NCBI RefSeq assembly: GCF_024733565.1
Contig: NZ_JANIOC010000016.1
Coordinates: forward strand, 1 to 64,000
Origin: Rossellomorea sp. SC111
Lineage (GTDB): Bacteria; Bacillota; Bacilli; Bacillales; Bacillaceae_B
Direction: 5' to 3'
Length of the DNA: 64,000 nt
The position numbers were made by a program, and so were the translations under genes. Below the pieces are notes generated by a model that saw only the letters and a list, made by a program, of their open reading frames with translations, ran no database searches and had not been told where the DNA came from. The stretch's first letter is position 1; every line of letters begins with the position of its first letter. Of the stretch, positions 50,401-58,021 are shown one piece after another.

Positions 50401-52674
50401 GATGCTCTTGCAAAAGTGGAAGAATTTAAAGCTCCACTGGAAGAATTAAAGAGTGAAGTGGTCGGCACCTCAGAAGTAGCTCTGAATGGTGAACGTGCCG
50501 ACGTCCGCAGAAAAGAAACAAACTTAGGTAATTTAATCGCTGATGGAATGGTTGCAAGGGCCAATGAGTCCGTCGAAACGTACATCGGACTCCAAAATGG
50601 CGGAGGAATCCGGGCGTCGATCGATGCCGGTGACATCACCCTTGGAGAAGTATTAACGACAATGCCTTTCGGAAATCAACTTGTCACACTGGATTTAACT
50701 GGTCAGGAAATTAAAGACGCCCTTGAACACAGTGTATCAAGAGTTGAAGGTCAGGACGCACCAGGGGAATTCCTACAAGTATCAGGAATCAAATACAAGT
50801 ATGACGTTAATAAGCCTGCCGGGGAACGGGTATGGTATCTGGAAGTGAAAACAAGCAATGGATATGAAAAGATCGACCCTGAAAAAATGTACTCTGTTGC
50901 CACTAACGCATTCACGGCAAATGGTGGAGACGGATATACGATGTTCAAGGAAGCGAAAGAAGAAGGTCGCCAAACGGAACTGTTTGTAGCGGACTTTGAA
51001 GTGTTCACTTCATATCTTGAAAAGAACAATCCGGTTTCACCAGATGTGGAAGGACGCATCGTTCAAGAAGCAGCTCCTGAAGAAAATACAGATTTCAATT
51101 TATCCATCATGCACACGAACGATACACATGCCCACGTGGAAGGATATCCGCGCCTATTCACAGCAGTTAAGGAAGTTCGTGCAGAGAAAGAAAATTCTCT
51201 TTTATTGGATGCAGGGGATGTATTCTCCGGAACACTCTACTTCCGCCAATACTCAGGTCTTGCCGATCTATGGTTCATGAATGAACTGGGTTATGATGCT
51301 ATGACTCTAGGAAACCATGAATTCGATAAAGACTCTAAGACAATAGCAAACTTCATTAAGGAAATGAATTTTCCAATGGTTTCTTCAAATGTCCAAGTGA
51401 CAGGAGATGCTGACCTTGAACCACTAAAGAAAAATGAAGTGGGAACTCCAGGTGAAGGCGGGAACATCTACCCTGCCATCATTAAAGAAGTAGACGGAGA
51501 AAAAGTAGGGATCTTCGGACTGACAACTCCTGAAACAGAATTTCTCTCAAGCCCAGGAGAAAATATTGTTTTTGAAGATGCTGCCGAAAAATCAGCTGCT
51601 ACAATCGACATGCTAAAAGATGAAGGTGTAAACAAAATCATCGTTCTTTCTCATCTTGGCTACTCACATGACCTGGAACTTGCTGAAGCCGTTGATGGAA
51701 TTGACGTTATTGTCGGAGGCCATACGCATACTGTATTGGATGAGCCGGTAGTCATTGATAAAGAAGAACCTACTTTGATCGTACAAGCAGGAGAGTATTT
51801 AAATCTTCTTGGATTATTAGATGTAACGTTCGACTCTGAAGGTGTCATAACAAGTCATGAGGGGGAGGTACTTGACCTCAAGGAATACGAAGAAGATCCT
51901 GATGCACTTGCGAAAGTACATGAGTTCAAAGCCCCTTTGGAAGAAATTAAAAACGAAGTCGTAGGTAAAACAAAAGTAGCTTTAAACGGTGAACGTGCAG
52001 ATGTCCGTACGAAAGAAACCAACTTAGGAAACCTGATTGCAGATGCCATGGTAGAAAAGGCAAATGAATCGGTGAAGACCCATATTGGACTTCAAAACGG
52101 CGGCGGTATCCGTGCTTCCATCGATAAAGGGAAAATTACTTTGGGTGAAGTTTTAACAACGATGCCGTTCGGTAATAATCTGGTAACCCTTGACTTAACT
52201 GGCCAGGAGATTCTGGATGCCCTTGAGCACAGTGTAAGTGGAATTGAAACCGGGGAAGGCCGTTTCCTTCAAGTATCTGGAATCAACTTCAAATACGACA
52301 TTAACAAACCGGTTGGTGAGCGTGTATGGTTTGTAGAAGTGAAAACAGATAAAGGGTTTAAGGAAATTGACCCTGAGAAGATGTACACAGTTGCAACCAA
52401 TGCCTTTACGGCTGATGGCGGTGACGGTTACAGCATGTTTAAAGCAGCTAAAGATGAAGGTCGAATGACGGAACTATTCCAAGTGGATTATGAAGTATTC
52501 ACTGACTATTTAGCTAAACATAAAAACGTCTCTCCAAAAGTTGAAGGGAGAATCATTCAAGAGGAACAGCAGGATGAACCCGGAGATGGTGGCTGGCAAG
52601 ACGATTTCTTCGACTTTATTAAAAAGTTAAAGAATTGGTTATGTACATTATTTGGATTATGTGGCAGACCGTAA
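47416..52674 (+). CDS. giant secreted nuclease / double 5'-nucleotidase (YhcR-like)
   Basis: A 1752-residue extracellular protein. In order: signal peptide (LFIVTTILAMLVSYIVPIGS, cleavage near ASA-AD); OB-fold domain (YLTVQEAIANNSGTGTVTGY); a further OB-like stretch (about 150-300); an endonuclease/exonuclease/phosphatase domain (about 415-715: VAGYNIENFA, GLVEVLDE, VNNHFNSKGGD, VVMGDLNDFE, SDHDAYIG); then two nearly identical 500-residue 5'-nucleotidase units, each a metallophosphatase (SIMHTNDTHAHVEGYP, DAGDVFSGTLYF, GNHEFDKDSK, GGH[ST]HTV) plus nucleotide-binding C-terminal domain (NLGNLIAD, LQNGGGIRASID, NAFTA[ND]GGDGY). B. subtilis YhcR has only one such unit and a sortase signal; here the C-terminus (FIKKLKNWLCTLFGLCGRP) has none. 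TTG start behind GAGGAGG. It would degrade external nucleic acid to nucleosides and phosphate. Confidence 0.93.
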   Translation: MKILKKQLFIVTTILAMLVSYIVPIGSMASAADYLTVQEAIANNSGTGTVTGYIVAHTKATNSYDFEAPFTGDTNYAIADSPDETDPSKILPVQLPSAFRAEFGLLTNPEIIGKKVIITGSLEAYFTVPGLKAPTTMTFEGEDPDEPTPYDGIEGLRIHDIQGEAHTSPYNTEKVKGVEGIVTHVVDASNFYMQDAQADDNDKTSEAILVYKPAHGVKLGDKVAVDGQVKEWVLDGYDEKLQTDLAMTELNAQYGNVIVASGNNDLPAALVMGEDVNPPTEVVDNDQFGEFDPEQDGIDFYESLEGMRVSLDNPTVTGPQKYGEVPVITEQVEGKAYTKEGAPLLTKENQNPERMFLLLDNRDFVTKTGDQFNGSVTGVVSYSFSNFKILVNEESLPELTEREFTPEVTTIEKADDKLTVAGYNIENFAASDTAKRDKLAKSMVENLKSPDIIGLVEVLDESGTTDDGVVKADANYKALSDAIAGFGGPTYSWTEIAPQDKEDGGVPGGNIRVGFLYNPDRVSLAEGTKGNATTAVAYENGSLTLNPGRIDPTNPAFDDSRKPLAAQFNFKGEDIIVVNNHFNSKGGDQPVFGKNQPPVLGSEEQRLQIAEIVNSFVSDIEKKNEDANVVVMGDLNDFEFSAPLQKLKGEELTNLVETLPASERYTYTYQGNAQVLDHMLVSNRLAAGAEYDIVNFNSPYMEEHGRASDHDAYIGQFDLSAESNDEFDLSIMHTNDTHAHVEGYPKLFTAVNEVRAEKENALLLDAGDVFSGTLYFRQYKGLADLWFMNELGYDAMTFGNHEFDKDSKTLADFIKEMNFPMVSSNVSVTGDMDLEPLMKNDIGTPGDGGNIYPAMIKEVDGEKVGIFGLTTPDTAFISNPGENIFFENPSEKAASTIEMLKNEGVNKVIALSHLGYAQDLELAEAVDGIDVIVGGHSHTVLEEPVVIDKEEPTVIVQAGEYLNLLGLLDVTFNDEGVVTNHSGEVLDLGKYEANEDALAKVEEFKAPLEELKSEVVGTSEVALNGERADVRRKETNLGNLIADGMVARANESVETYIGLQNGGGIRASIDAGDITLGEVLTTMPFGNQLVTLDLTGQEIKDALEHSVSRVEGQDAPGEFLQVSGIKYKYDVNKPAGERVWYLEVKTSNGYEKIDPEKMYSVATNAFTANGGDGYTMFKEAKEEGRQTELFVADFEVFTSYLEKNNPVSPDVEGRIVQEAAPEENTDFNLSIMHTNDTHAHVEGYPRLFTAVKEVRAEKENSLLLDAGDVFSGTLYFRQYSGLADLWFMNELGYDAMTLGNHEFDKDSKTIANFIKEMNFPMVSSNVQVTGDADLEPLKKNEVGTPGEGGNIYPAIIKEVDGEKVGIFGLTTPETEFLSSPGENIVFEDAAEKSAATIDMLKDEGVNKIIVLSHLGYSHDLELAEAVDGIDVIVGGHTHTVLDEPVVIDKEEPTLIVQAGEYLNLLGLLDVTFDSEGVITSHEGEVLDLKEYEEDPDALAKVHEFKAPLEEIKNEVVGKTKVALNGERADVRTKETNLGNLIADAMVEKANESVKTHIGLQNGGGIRASIDKGKITLGEVLTTMPFGNNLVTLDLTGQEILDALEHSVSGIETGEGRFLQVSGINFKYDINKPVGERVWFVEVKTDKGFKEIDPEKMYTVATNAFTADGGDGYSMFKAAKDEGRMTELFQVDYEVFTDYLAKHKNVSPKVEGRIIQEEQQDEPGDGGWQDDFFDFIKKLKNWLCTLFGLCGRP
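49591..51090 (+). repeat. first 5'-nucleotidase module of the intragenic tandem duplication
   Basis: Codons 726-1225 of the giant gene. The 1500-base unit restarts at 51091 with the same SIMHTNDTHAHVEGYP motif, so the period is almost exactly 500 codons. Within pairs of blocks the two units share most residues, but synonymous positions differ widely, so the duplication is not recent. Confidence 0.92.
51091..52563 (+). repeat. second 5'-nucleotidase module of the intragenic tandem duplication
   Basis: Codons 1226-1716. All metallophosphatase motifs seen in the first unit are retained (HTNDTHAHVEG, DAGDVFSG, GNHEFDKD, HLGYSHD, GGHTHTV), as are the C-terminal NGGGIRASID and GGDGYSMF, so both units look catalytically competent. 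Confidence 0.92.
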
Positions 52675-52690
52675 TTCCGGAAGAAGATTA

Positions 52691-52725
52691 AAAAAGCACT
52701 GGCTGATTACTCAGCCAGTGCTTTT
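52691..52725. terminator. bidirectional terminator
   Basis: AAAAAGCACTGGCTGA / TCAGCCAGTGCTTTTT with a four-base loop, a perfect stem between the convergent nuclease/nucleotidase and trhO genes. Confidence 0.95.
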
Positions 52726-52733
52726 TATGCAAT

Positions 52734-53699
52734 TTACATCGTCGCTTTTTCTTTTTCATTCTCAATCACTGCCAAACGCTCTGCCACTTCTTCCTCCGTC
52801 AAACCATGTTCCATGACATAGCGGTTCTCAGGGCTCTTGCGGCACTCATCCGAGCAGCTTCTCATATATTTATGCTCATTTTCTTCTGAGCAAAGAATCT
52901 TTCGGTTACAAGGCGGGTTGGCACAGTTTACGTAGCGCTCACAAGGTTCTCCACTGTAGAAATCTTTCCCTACGACAACGTGCTCGGTCTGGTTGACGGG
53001 AACACCGATACGCTCGTCGAATACGTAAAGCTGACCGTCCCACAGTTGACCTTTTACTTCAGGGTCTTTTCCGTAAGTTGCGATTCCACCGTGGAGCTGT
53101 GCAACATTCTCAAAGCCTTCTTTCACTAACCAGCCCGAGAATTTTTCGCAGCGGATTCCACCTGTACAATACGTAATGATCTTTTTGCCTTCTAATTTAT
53201 CTTTATTATCGCGGACCCAGTTCGGAAGATCGCGGAAGTTTTTGATGTCCGGCTTCACGGCTCCTCTGAAGTGTCCAAGTTCATATTCATAGTCATTACG
53301 TGCATCAAGAAGGATCGTATCTTCCTGCTGGATTTGTTCAAAGAAATCCTTTGGATCAAGGTATTCACCCGTAAGCTCATTCGGATTCACATCATCTTCA
53401 AGACGAAGAGTCACAAGCTCTGGACGGTGCTTCACTTTCAATTTCTTGAACGCATGCCCGTCTGCTTCGTCGATCTTGAATACAGTGTCCTTGAAGGGAG
53501 GATCCTGTCTCATCGCTTCCATATACGCGTCCGTCTGCTCGATCGTACCGGAACATGTCCCGTTGATTCCTTCAGACGAAATCAGGATGCGTCCCATAAG
53601 GCCGATATCAGCACACATTTGTTTGTGCTGGGCAGTGACTTCCTCCGGGTTCTCAATGTCAACATAGTTGTAATACAGTAGTACTCGATAATCTTTCAT
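52734..53699 (-). CDS. trhO: tRNA U34 hydroxylase TrhO (rhodanese family)
   Basis: A 321-residue cytosolic protein with an N-terminal acylphosphatase-like domain ([32 protein letters not shown]), a central rhodanese domain ([21 protein letters not shown]) with the catalytic cysteine in [15 protein letters not shown], and a C-terminal cysteine-rich region ([16 protein letters not shown]). TrhO/YceA-type enzymes add the 5-hydroxyl to wobble uridine in a prephenate-independent, oxygen-dependent route to ho5U. ATG 53699 follows AGGTGG. Monocistronic. Confidence 0.92.
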   Translation of the reverse strand: MKDYRVLLYYNYVDIENPEEVTAQHKQMCADIGLMGRILISSEGINGTCSGTIEQTDAYMEAMRQDPPFKDTVFKIDEADGHAFKKLKVKHRPELVTLRLEDDVNPNELTGEYLDPKDFFEQIQQEDTILLDARNDYEYELGHFRGAVKPDIKNFRDLPNWVRDNKDKLEGKKIITYCTGGIRCEKFSGWLVKEGFENVAQLHGGIATYGKDPEVKGQLWDGQLYVFDERIGVPVNQTEHVVVGKDFYSGEPCERYVNCANPPCNRKILCSEENEHKYMRSCSDECRKSPENRYVMEHGLTEEEVAERLAVIENEKEKATM

Positions 53700-53956
53700 G
53701 TTTATTTCCACCTATCGATATATATTTGCAAGATATAATCTTAGGATTCAGTTCCTTATTACTCTTACGATGTACTATTATAACAAATTTTTGTGAAATT
53801 GCATCATATGAGAATGAGAAATACTGGGGATTGTGAGGAAATGGTGGTGGGATTTGGTTTTGAAACAAAAAATTAAATACATTAAATTTGTAAATCTGGA
53901 TACGATTTGAAACAATGAATATAACAAGAAAAATAATCAAGGGGTTGTCACTACAT

Positions 53957-55963
53957 ATGATCAAAAAAATCATGCTGCTTTGTCTCTTCGTCGCTATCAG
54001 TCTACTATTCGCAGGATGTCAGGAAAAGGCCCAGCCGGATGATCGCCTGCAGGAATACGTGGATCTTTGGAATAAAGGGAAATTTGATAAAATGTTCTCA
54101 GACTATGTGAACACCTCTACTAAAGAAACATTCAAAAAAGAAGATTTCGTCACGAGATATAAAGATATCTATAAAGATCTGGAAGTGAAGGATGTCAAAG
54201 TATCTTTTAAAAAGCCGGACAAAGAAGTCGAATGGGACAAAGAAACACAAGCGAAGTTTCCCATGACCATTGCATTTAACACCCTCGCCGGTGAGGTTTC
54301 GTATAAAAAAGATGTCACGTTGACTAAAGAAAAGAAGGACGACGATGAAAATTGGTTCGTGGATTGGGACTCTTCGTTCATCCTGCCTGAAATGGAAAAG
54401 GATGATAAAGTCGGAGTGGAAAGCATCCCGGCCAAACGGGGGGAGATCCTCGACCGGAATCAGCAGCCCCTTGCTGCCAACGGGGAAGCATTTGAGCTCG
54501 GGATTGTCCCGAAAGAGTTCAATGAAAATGACTTGAGTAAGCTTTCATCCTTACTGGATATATCACCAGAACAAATAAAGAGTAAATTGGACGCAAGCTG
54601 GGTGAAGCCTGACTATTTTGTCCCAATTAAAAAAATTGCCTTAAAGGAGCGTCCTCTCGCATTGGACGTAATTGAACTGGACGGGCTTTACTCCAAGCGG
54701 GTGCCTGCAAGGGAATACCCGTACGGAGAAGCCACTGCCCACCTCACCGGTTATATTGGAAAGCTTACAGCAGAGAAATTGGAGAAGCTGAAGGACAAAG
54801 GCTATACTGCTCAGTCATTGATGGGTTTAAGCGGAGCGGAGGAAGTCTATGAGGATAAGCTGCGGGGCAAAGACGGTCAGCGTATCTATCTAAAGAAACA
54901 AGATTCAGAAGACACCTTCACCGTAGCCGAGCAACCAGTTGAAGACGGAAAGAATATCACTCTTACCATCGATGCCGAGATGCAAAAGAAAATATTCGCA
55001 CAAATGAAGGATGAGGCGGGAACGGCAGCCGCCATCAATCCACAAACGGGAGAAGCGCTCGCCCTTGTGAGCACCCCTGCCTATGATCCGAATGAATTCG
55101 TATTGGGGATGTCTTCAGAACAATATAAGAAACTGGCGGATGATCCGAACAAGCCCCTCCGGAATCGATTCCCACTTGCTTTTTCACCAGGGTCGACGAT
55201 GAAAGGCATCACGGCATCCGTCGGTCTGAAATCCGGCAAGCTTGATCCAAACAAAATCTATGATATCCCGGGGAAGAAGTGGCAAAAGGATGAGTCATGG
55301 GGGAATTATAAAGTGGTCCGTGTCTTTGACAATGAAAGCAAAGTGGATCTGGAAAGCGCCCTTAAATTCTCGGATAACATCTATTTTGCACGGGTCGGAC
55401 TGGATATGGGTGCAGAGACGTTTATTGCCGGTTTGAAGGATTTCGGTTTTGGCGAAGAAATCCCTATGTCGTATCCCATTTATGAGTCACAGGTTTCGAA
55501 CGACGGCAAAATCTCCAAAGAAGTCCAGCTGGCGGATTCTGCTTTTGGTCAAGGGGAAGTGCTGATGAGTATCGTTCATATAGCTAGTGCATACGGCGGG
55601 ATCATCAACGATGGTACCATGATGGAACCAAAACTCCTTAAAGAAGAAGAACCAAAAGTGTGGAAGAAAGACCTGCTTTCGAAAGAGCAGGCTGACATGA
55701 TGAAGACGAATTTTCGAAAAGTGGTCACAGAAGGCATCGCCGGAAAAGCGAGTGTAGAAGGAAAAGCGATTGCCGGTAAAACAGGGACGGCAGAGATCAA
55801 GTCAGAACAGGGGACAACAGGAACAGAAAATGGAGTGTTCGTTTCCTACGATCAAAATGACCCGTCCATGGTTCTCGCCATGCTGCTTGAAGATGTACAA
55901 GATGCCGGCGGGAGTACCCATACAGTCCAAGTAACTAAGAAGTTTTACGATAGTTGGAAATAG
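53957..55963 (+). CDS. pbpC: penicillin-binding protein 3 (class B transpeptidase lipoprotein)
   Basis: A 668-residue peptidoglycan transpeptidase. An N-terminal signal with lipobox LLFAGC is followed by an NTF2-like MecA_N domain (RLQEYVDLWNKGKFDKMF; ENWFVDWDSSFILPEM), a dimerisation domain (AKRGEILDRNQQPLAANGEA) and the penicillin-binding domain with SxxK as STMK (about residue 413), SxN as SDN (about 472) and KTGT (about 607). The order, lipobox and length match B. subtilis PBP3 (PbpC) throughout; this group is related to MecA and has low beta-lactam affinity. ATG 53957 is chosen; AAGGGG lies 12 bases upstream, a little far. Confidence 0.94.
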   Translation: MIKKIMLLCLFVAISLLFAGCQEKAQPDDRLQEYVDLWNKGKFDKMFSDYVNTSTKETFKKEDFVTRYKDIYKDLEVKDVKVSFKKPDKEVEWDKETQAKFPMTIAFNTLAGEVSYKKDVTLTKEKKDDDENWFVDWDSSFILPEMEKDDKVGVESIPAKRGEILDRNQQPLAANGEAFELGIVPKEFNENDLSKLSSLLDISPEQIKSKLDASWVKPDYFVPIKKIALKERPLALDVIELDGLYSKRVPAREYPYGEATAHLTGYIGKLTAEKLEKLKDKGYTAQSLMGLSGAEEVYEDKLRGKDGQRIYLKKQDSEDTFTVAEQPVEDGKNITLTIDAEMQKKIFAQMKDEAGTAAAINPQTGEALALVSTPAYDPNEFVLGMSSEQYKKLADDPNKPLRNRFPLAFSPGSTMKGITASVGLKSGKLDPNKIYDIPGKKWQKDESWGNYKVVRVFDNESKVDLESALKFSDNIYFARVGLDMGAETFIAGLKDFGFGEEIPMSYPIYESQVSNDGKISKEVQLADSAFGQGEVLMSIVHIASAYGGIINDGTMMEPKLLKEEEPKVWKKDLLSKEQADMMKTNFRKVVTEGIAGKASVEGKAIAGKTGTAEIKSEQGTTGTENGVFVSYDQNDPSMVLAMLLEDVQDAGGSTHTVQVTKKFYDSWK

Positions 55964-56098
55964 TGGTAGAGAGGGGAAGATGACCCTCTCTTTTTTGTCA
56001 TCATGTTCCATCTCTCATCCCACTGCGATTACGCTTTCAATCTGTGATATGATAAACGGAATGACCAACGAGATTGAAATTCAACAGGGGTGATCAAT

Positions 56099-57166
56099 GT
56101 GAACGTATTTTTAACGGGATCGACAGGCTTTCTTGGTGGAAAACTGATCAAGAACCTTTTACAAGATAAACAGAATGAAATCTATATTTTAGTGAGAAAT
56201 GTAGAGAAGGCTGAGAGGTTGCGAGACTCTTTGCAAGCAGCCGACCAAGGAAGGATTCATATTTTTCAAGGAGATATCACTTTCCCACATGCCGGTTTGA
56301 GTGCGGAAGACCTGGAGTGGTTAACTGGTAAAATAGATGCTGTCTATCATCTTGCAGCCCTTGTGAAGTTTGACCTGGATCTGCGAGATGAACTGTTTGC
56401 GGCAAACTACGATGGTACAAAGAATGTTCTTGAACTGGCTGAATCCCTGGGAGTGAAGACATTTTACTATGTGAGTACGGCTTACACAGTTGGAACGTTG
56501 GCGAAAGGAATAGAGGAGCTTTACCCGACAGACGGAGAATTCCATAATCCATATGAGGAAAGCAAAGTGAAATCGGAACATCTTGTGTTTTCATACCGGG
56601 ACAAAATGGACGTGTCCATCTTCCGGCCGGCCATCATTGTGGGCGACTCCAAGACGGGTGAAGCGGATTCTCAATTTACACTGTATGGATTCATGCGTGC
56701 TCTCGCAGTATTTAAGCGTAAGACAGAGAGACGAAATGGTGAGCGTACCTACAGACTGGTTGCTGCTAAGAACGGAACATCGAATCTGGTTCCCGTCGAT
56801 TACGTTGCAGATATTCTAAGTCTTGCTCCTCTCAAAGCCCGACCGGACAAAATCTATCATATTACCAATCCCAATCCACCAGAAAATATTGAACTGCTCA
56901 AGAAGCTAAAAGAAGCCCTTCAATTCGAGAACTTATCGGTAGTGGAAAACGTGGATGAACATGAATTGGATGAAGAAGAGATGAAGTTAAACAATTTGAT
57001 TGAAGTGTTCAAAGTGTACCTGGCCGGGGCGTTGACGTTTGAGGACCACAATACACAAGAACTGATTGCAGGGACGGATACAGCACACCTGAAAATGTCG
57101 GATGAGACGATCGAAATGATCATCCGTGCTGGATCTGGGGAGAATAGTGGAAAACTCATTGTATAG
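56099..57166 (+). CDS. extended SDR, NAD-dependent epimerase / thioester-reductase-like
   Basis: A 355-residue extended short-chain dehydrogenase. The Rossmann motif VFLTGSTGFLGGKLIKNLL is at the N-terminus; VYHLAALVKFDL and the active-site YEESKVKSEHL (YxxxK) follow, with FRPAIIVGDSKTGEAD in the substrate region. The pattern (TGFLG, LVRN, DAVYHLAA) is that of the NAD-binding-4 / male-sterility and thioester-reductase group, acting on fatty-acyl or polyketide thioesters or on sugars. Substrate unknown. GTG 56099 sits eight bases after AGGGG, so the GTG at 56090 is less likely. Confidence 0.85.
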   Translation: MNVFLTGSTGFLGGKLIKNLLQDKQNEIYILVRNVEKAERLRDSLQAADQGRIHIFQGDITFPHAGLSAEDLEWLTGKIDAVYHLAALVKFDLDLRDELFAANYDGTKNVLELAESLGVKTFYYVSTAYTVGTLAKGIEELYPTDGEFHNPYEESKVKSEHLVFSYRDKMDVSIFRPAIIVGDSKTGEADSQFTLYGFMRALAVFKRKTERRNGERTYRLVAAKNGTSNLVPVDYVADILSLAPLKARPDKIYHITNPNPPENIELLKKLKEALQFENLSVVENVDEHELDEEEMKLNNLIEVFKVYLAGALTFEDHNTQELIAGTDTAHLKMSDETIEMIIRAGSGENSGKLIV

Positions 57167-57171
57167 ATGAA

Positions 57172-57213
57172 GAAGAGGCTGGGACAAAAGTGTTTTGTCC
57201 CAGCCTCTTTCTT
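57172..57213. terminator. bidirectional terminator
   Basis: GAAGAGGCTGGGACAAAA / TTTTGTCCCAGCCTCTTTC with a three-base loop, between convergent genes. Confidence 0.93.
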
Positions 57214-57214
57214 A

Positions 57215-58006
57215 CTATAAAGCTGTAACCATTCCACCATCTACAACCAGGGATTGACCGGTTAAGTAGGTATTTGCGTCTGAAACGAGAAAAGCAATCA
57301 CCCTGGCAAACTCGTCTGGCTCACCGTATCTCCCTATAGGAATCGCTTTTTCACTCATACTTCTCAGCTCGTCAACGGTCATATTCCGCTTCTCAGCGTT
57401 TAGTTGATCAAGCTCCGCCACCCGGTCTGTTGCAATTCTTCCGGGACCGACCGTATTGATGAGAATGTGATCCTGGGCGAGTTCCCTTGATAAGCTTTTA
57501 GATAACCCGACCATTCCGGTCCTGAACGTATTGGATAGAATCAGACCGTCGATGGCTTGCTTCGTGGAAGATGAAGCAATATTCACGATCCGCCCACCAT
57601 TATTCCTTCTCATATGGGGGATAACCTCCCTGATCGTTCGAATATAGCTGAGCAGGTTCAATTCAAAGGCATACTGCCAATCGTCATCCTCGAATTTTTG
57701 AAATCCTCCTGCTGGTGGACCGCCGGTATTATTGACGAGAATATCCACTCCACCAAGTTTCGATACCGCAGTTTCAACAAGGGACCGGATATCTTCGGGC
57801 TTGGTCATATCACATGTCGTGTAATGAATGTGCTGATTCCCAGTTAAGTCAATGATTTCATTTGCGGTCTTTTGAAGTTCTTCTTCATTTCTGCTGGAAA
57901 TAAGTACACGGGCTCCTTCTTTTGCCAGTTCCTGTGCCGTTGCTTTTCCTAAACCTTTACTTGATGCGGTCACGATGACTGCTTTATCTTTTAAACCGAA
58001 ATCCAT
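57215..58006 (-). CDS. classical SDR lacking the catalytic tyrosine
   Basis: A 263-residue SDR with the cofactor motif VTASSKGLGKATAQELA, NNTGG (as LVNNTGGPPAGGF) and the C-terminal TGQSLVVDGG. The usual YxxxK triad position reads NTFRTGMVGLSK: the lysine is kept but asparagine or threonine replaces tyrosine, as in the 'BKR-like' SDR subgroup of Bacilli. It is annotated as 3-oxoacyl-ACP reductase-like in many genomes, but that activity is doubtful without tyrosine. It is 15 bases downstream of the TRAP permease gene on the same strand and is probably part of that operon. AGGTG precedes ATG 58006. Confidence 0.85.
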   Translation of the reverse strand: MDFGLKDKAVIVTASSKGLGKATAQELAKEGARVLISSRNEEELQKTANEIIDLTGNQHIHYTTCDMTKPEDIRSLVETAVSKLGGVDILVNNTGGPPAGGFQKFEDDDWQYAFELNLLSYIRTIREVIPHMRRNNGGRIVNIASSSTKQAIDGLILSNTFRTGMVGLSKSLSRELAQDHILINTVGPGRIATDRVAELDQLNAEKRNMTVDELRSMSEKAIPIGRYGEPDEFARVIAFLVSDANTYLTGQSLVVDGGMVTAL

Positions 58007-58021
58007 TTCCTTTCACCTCAT

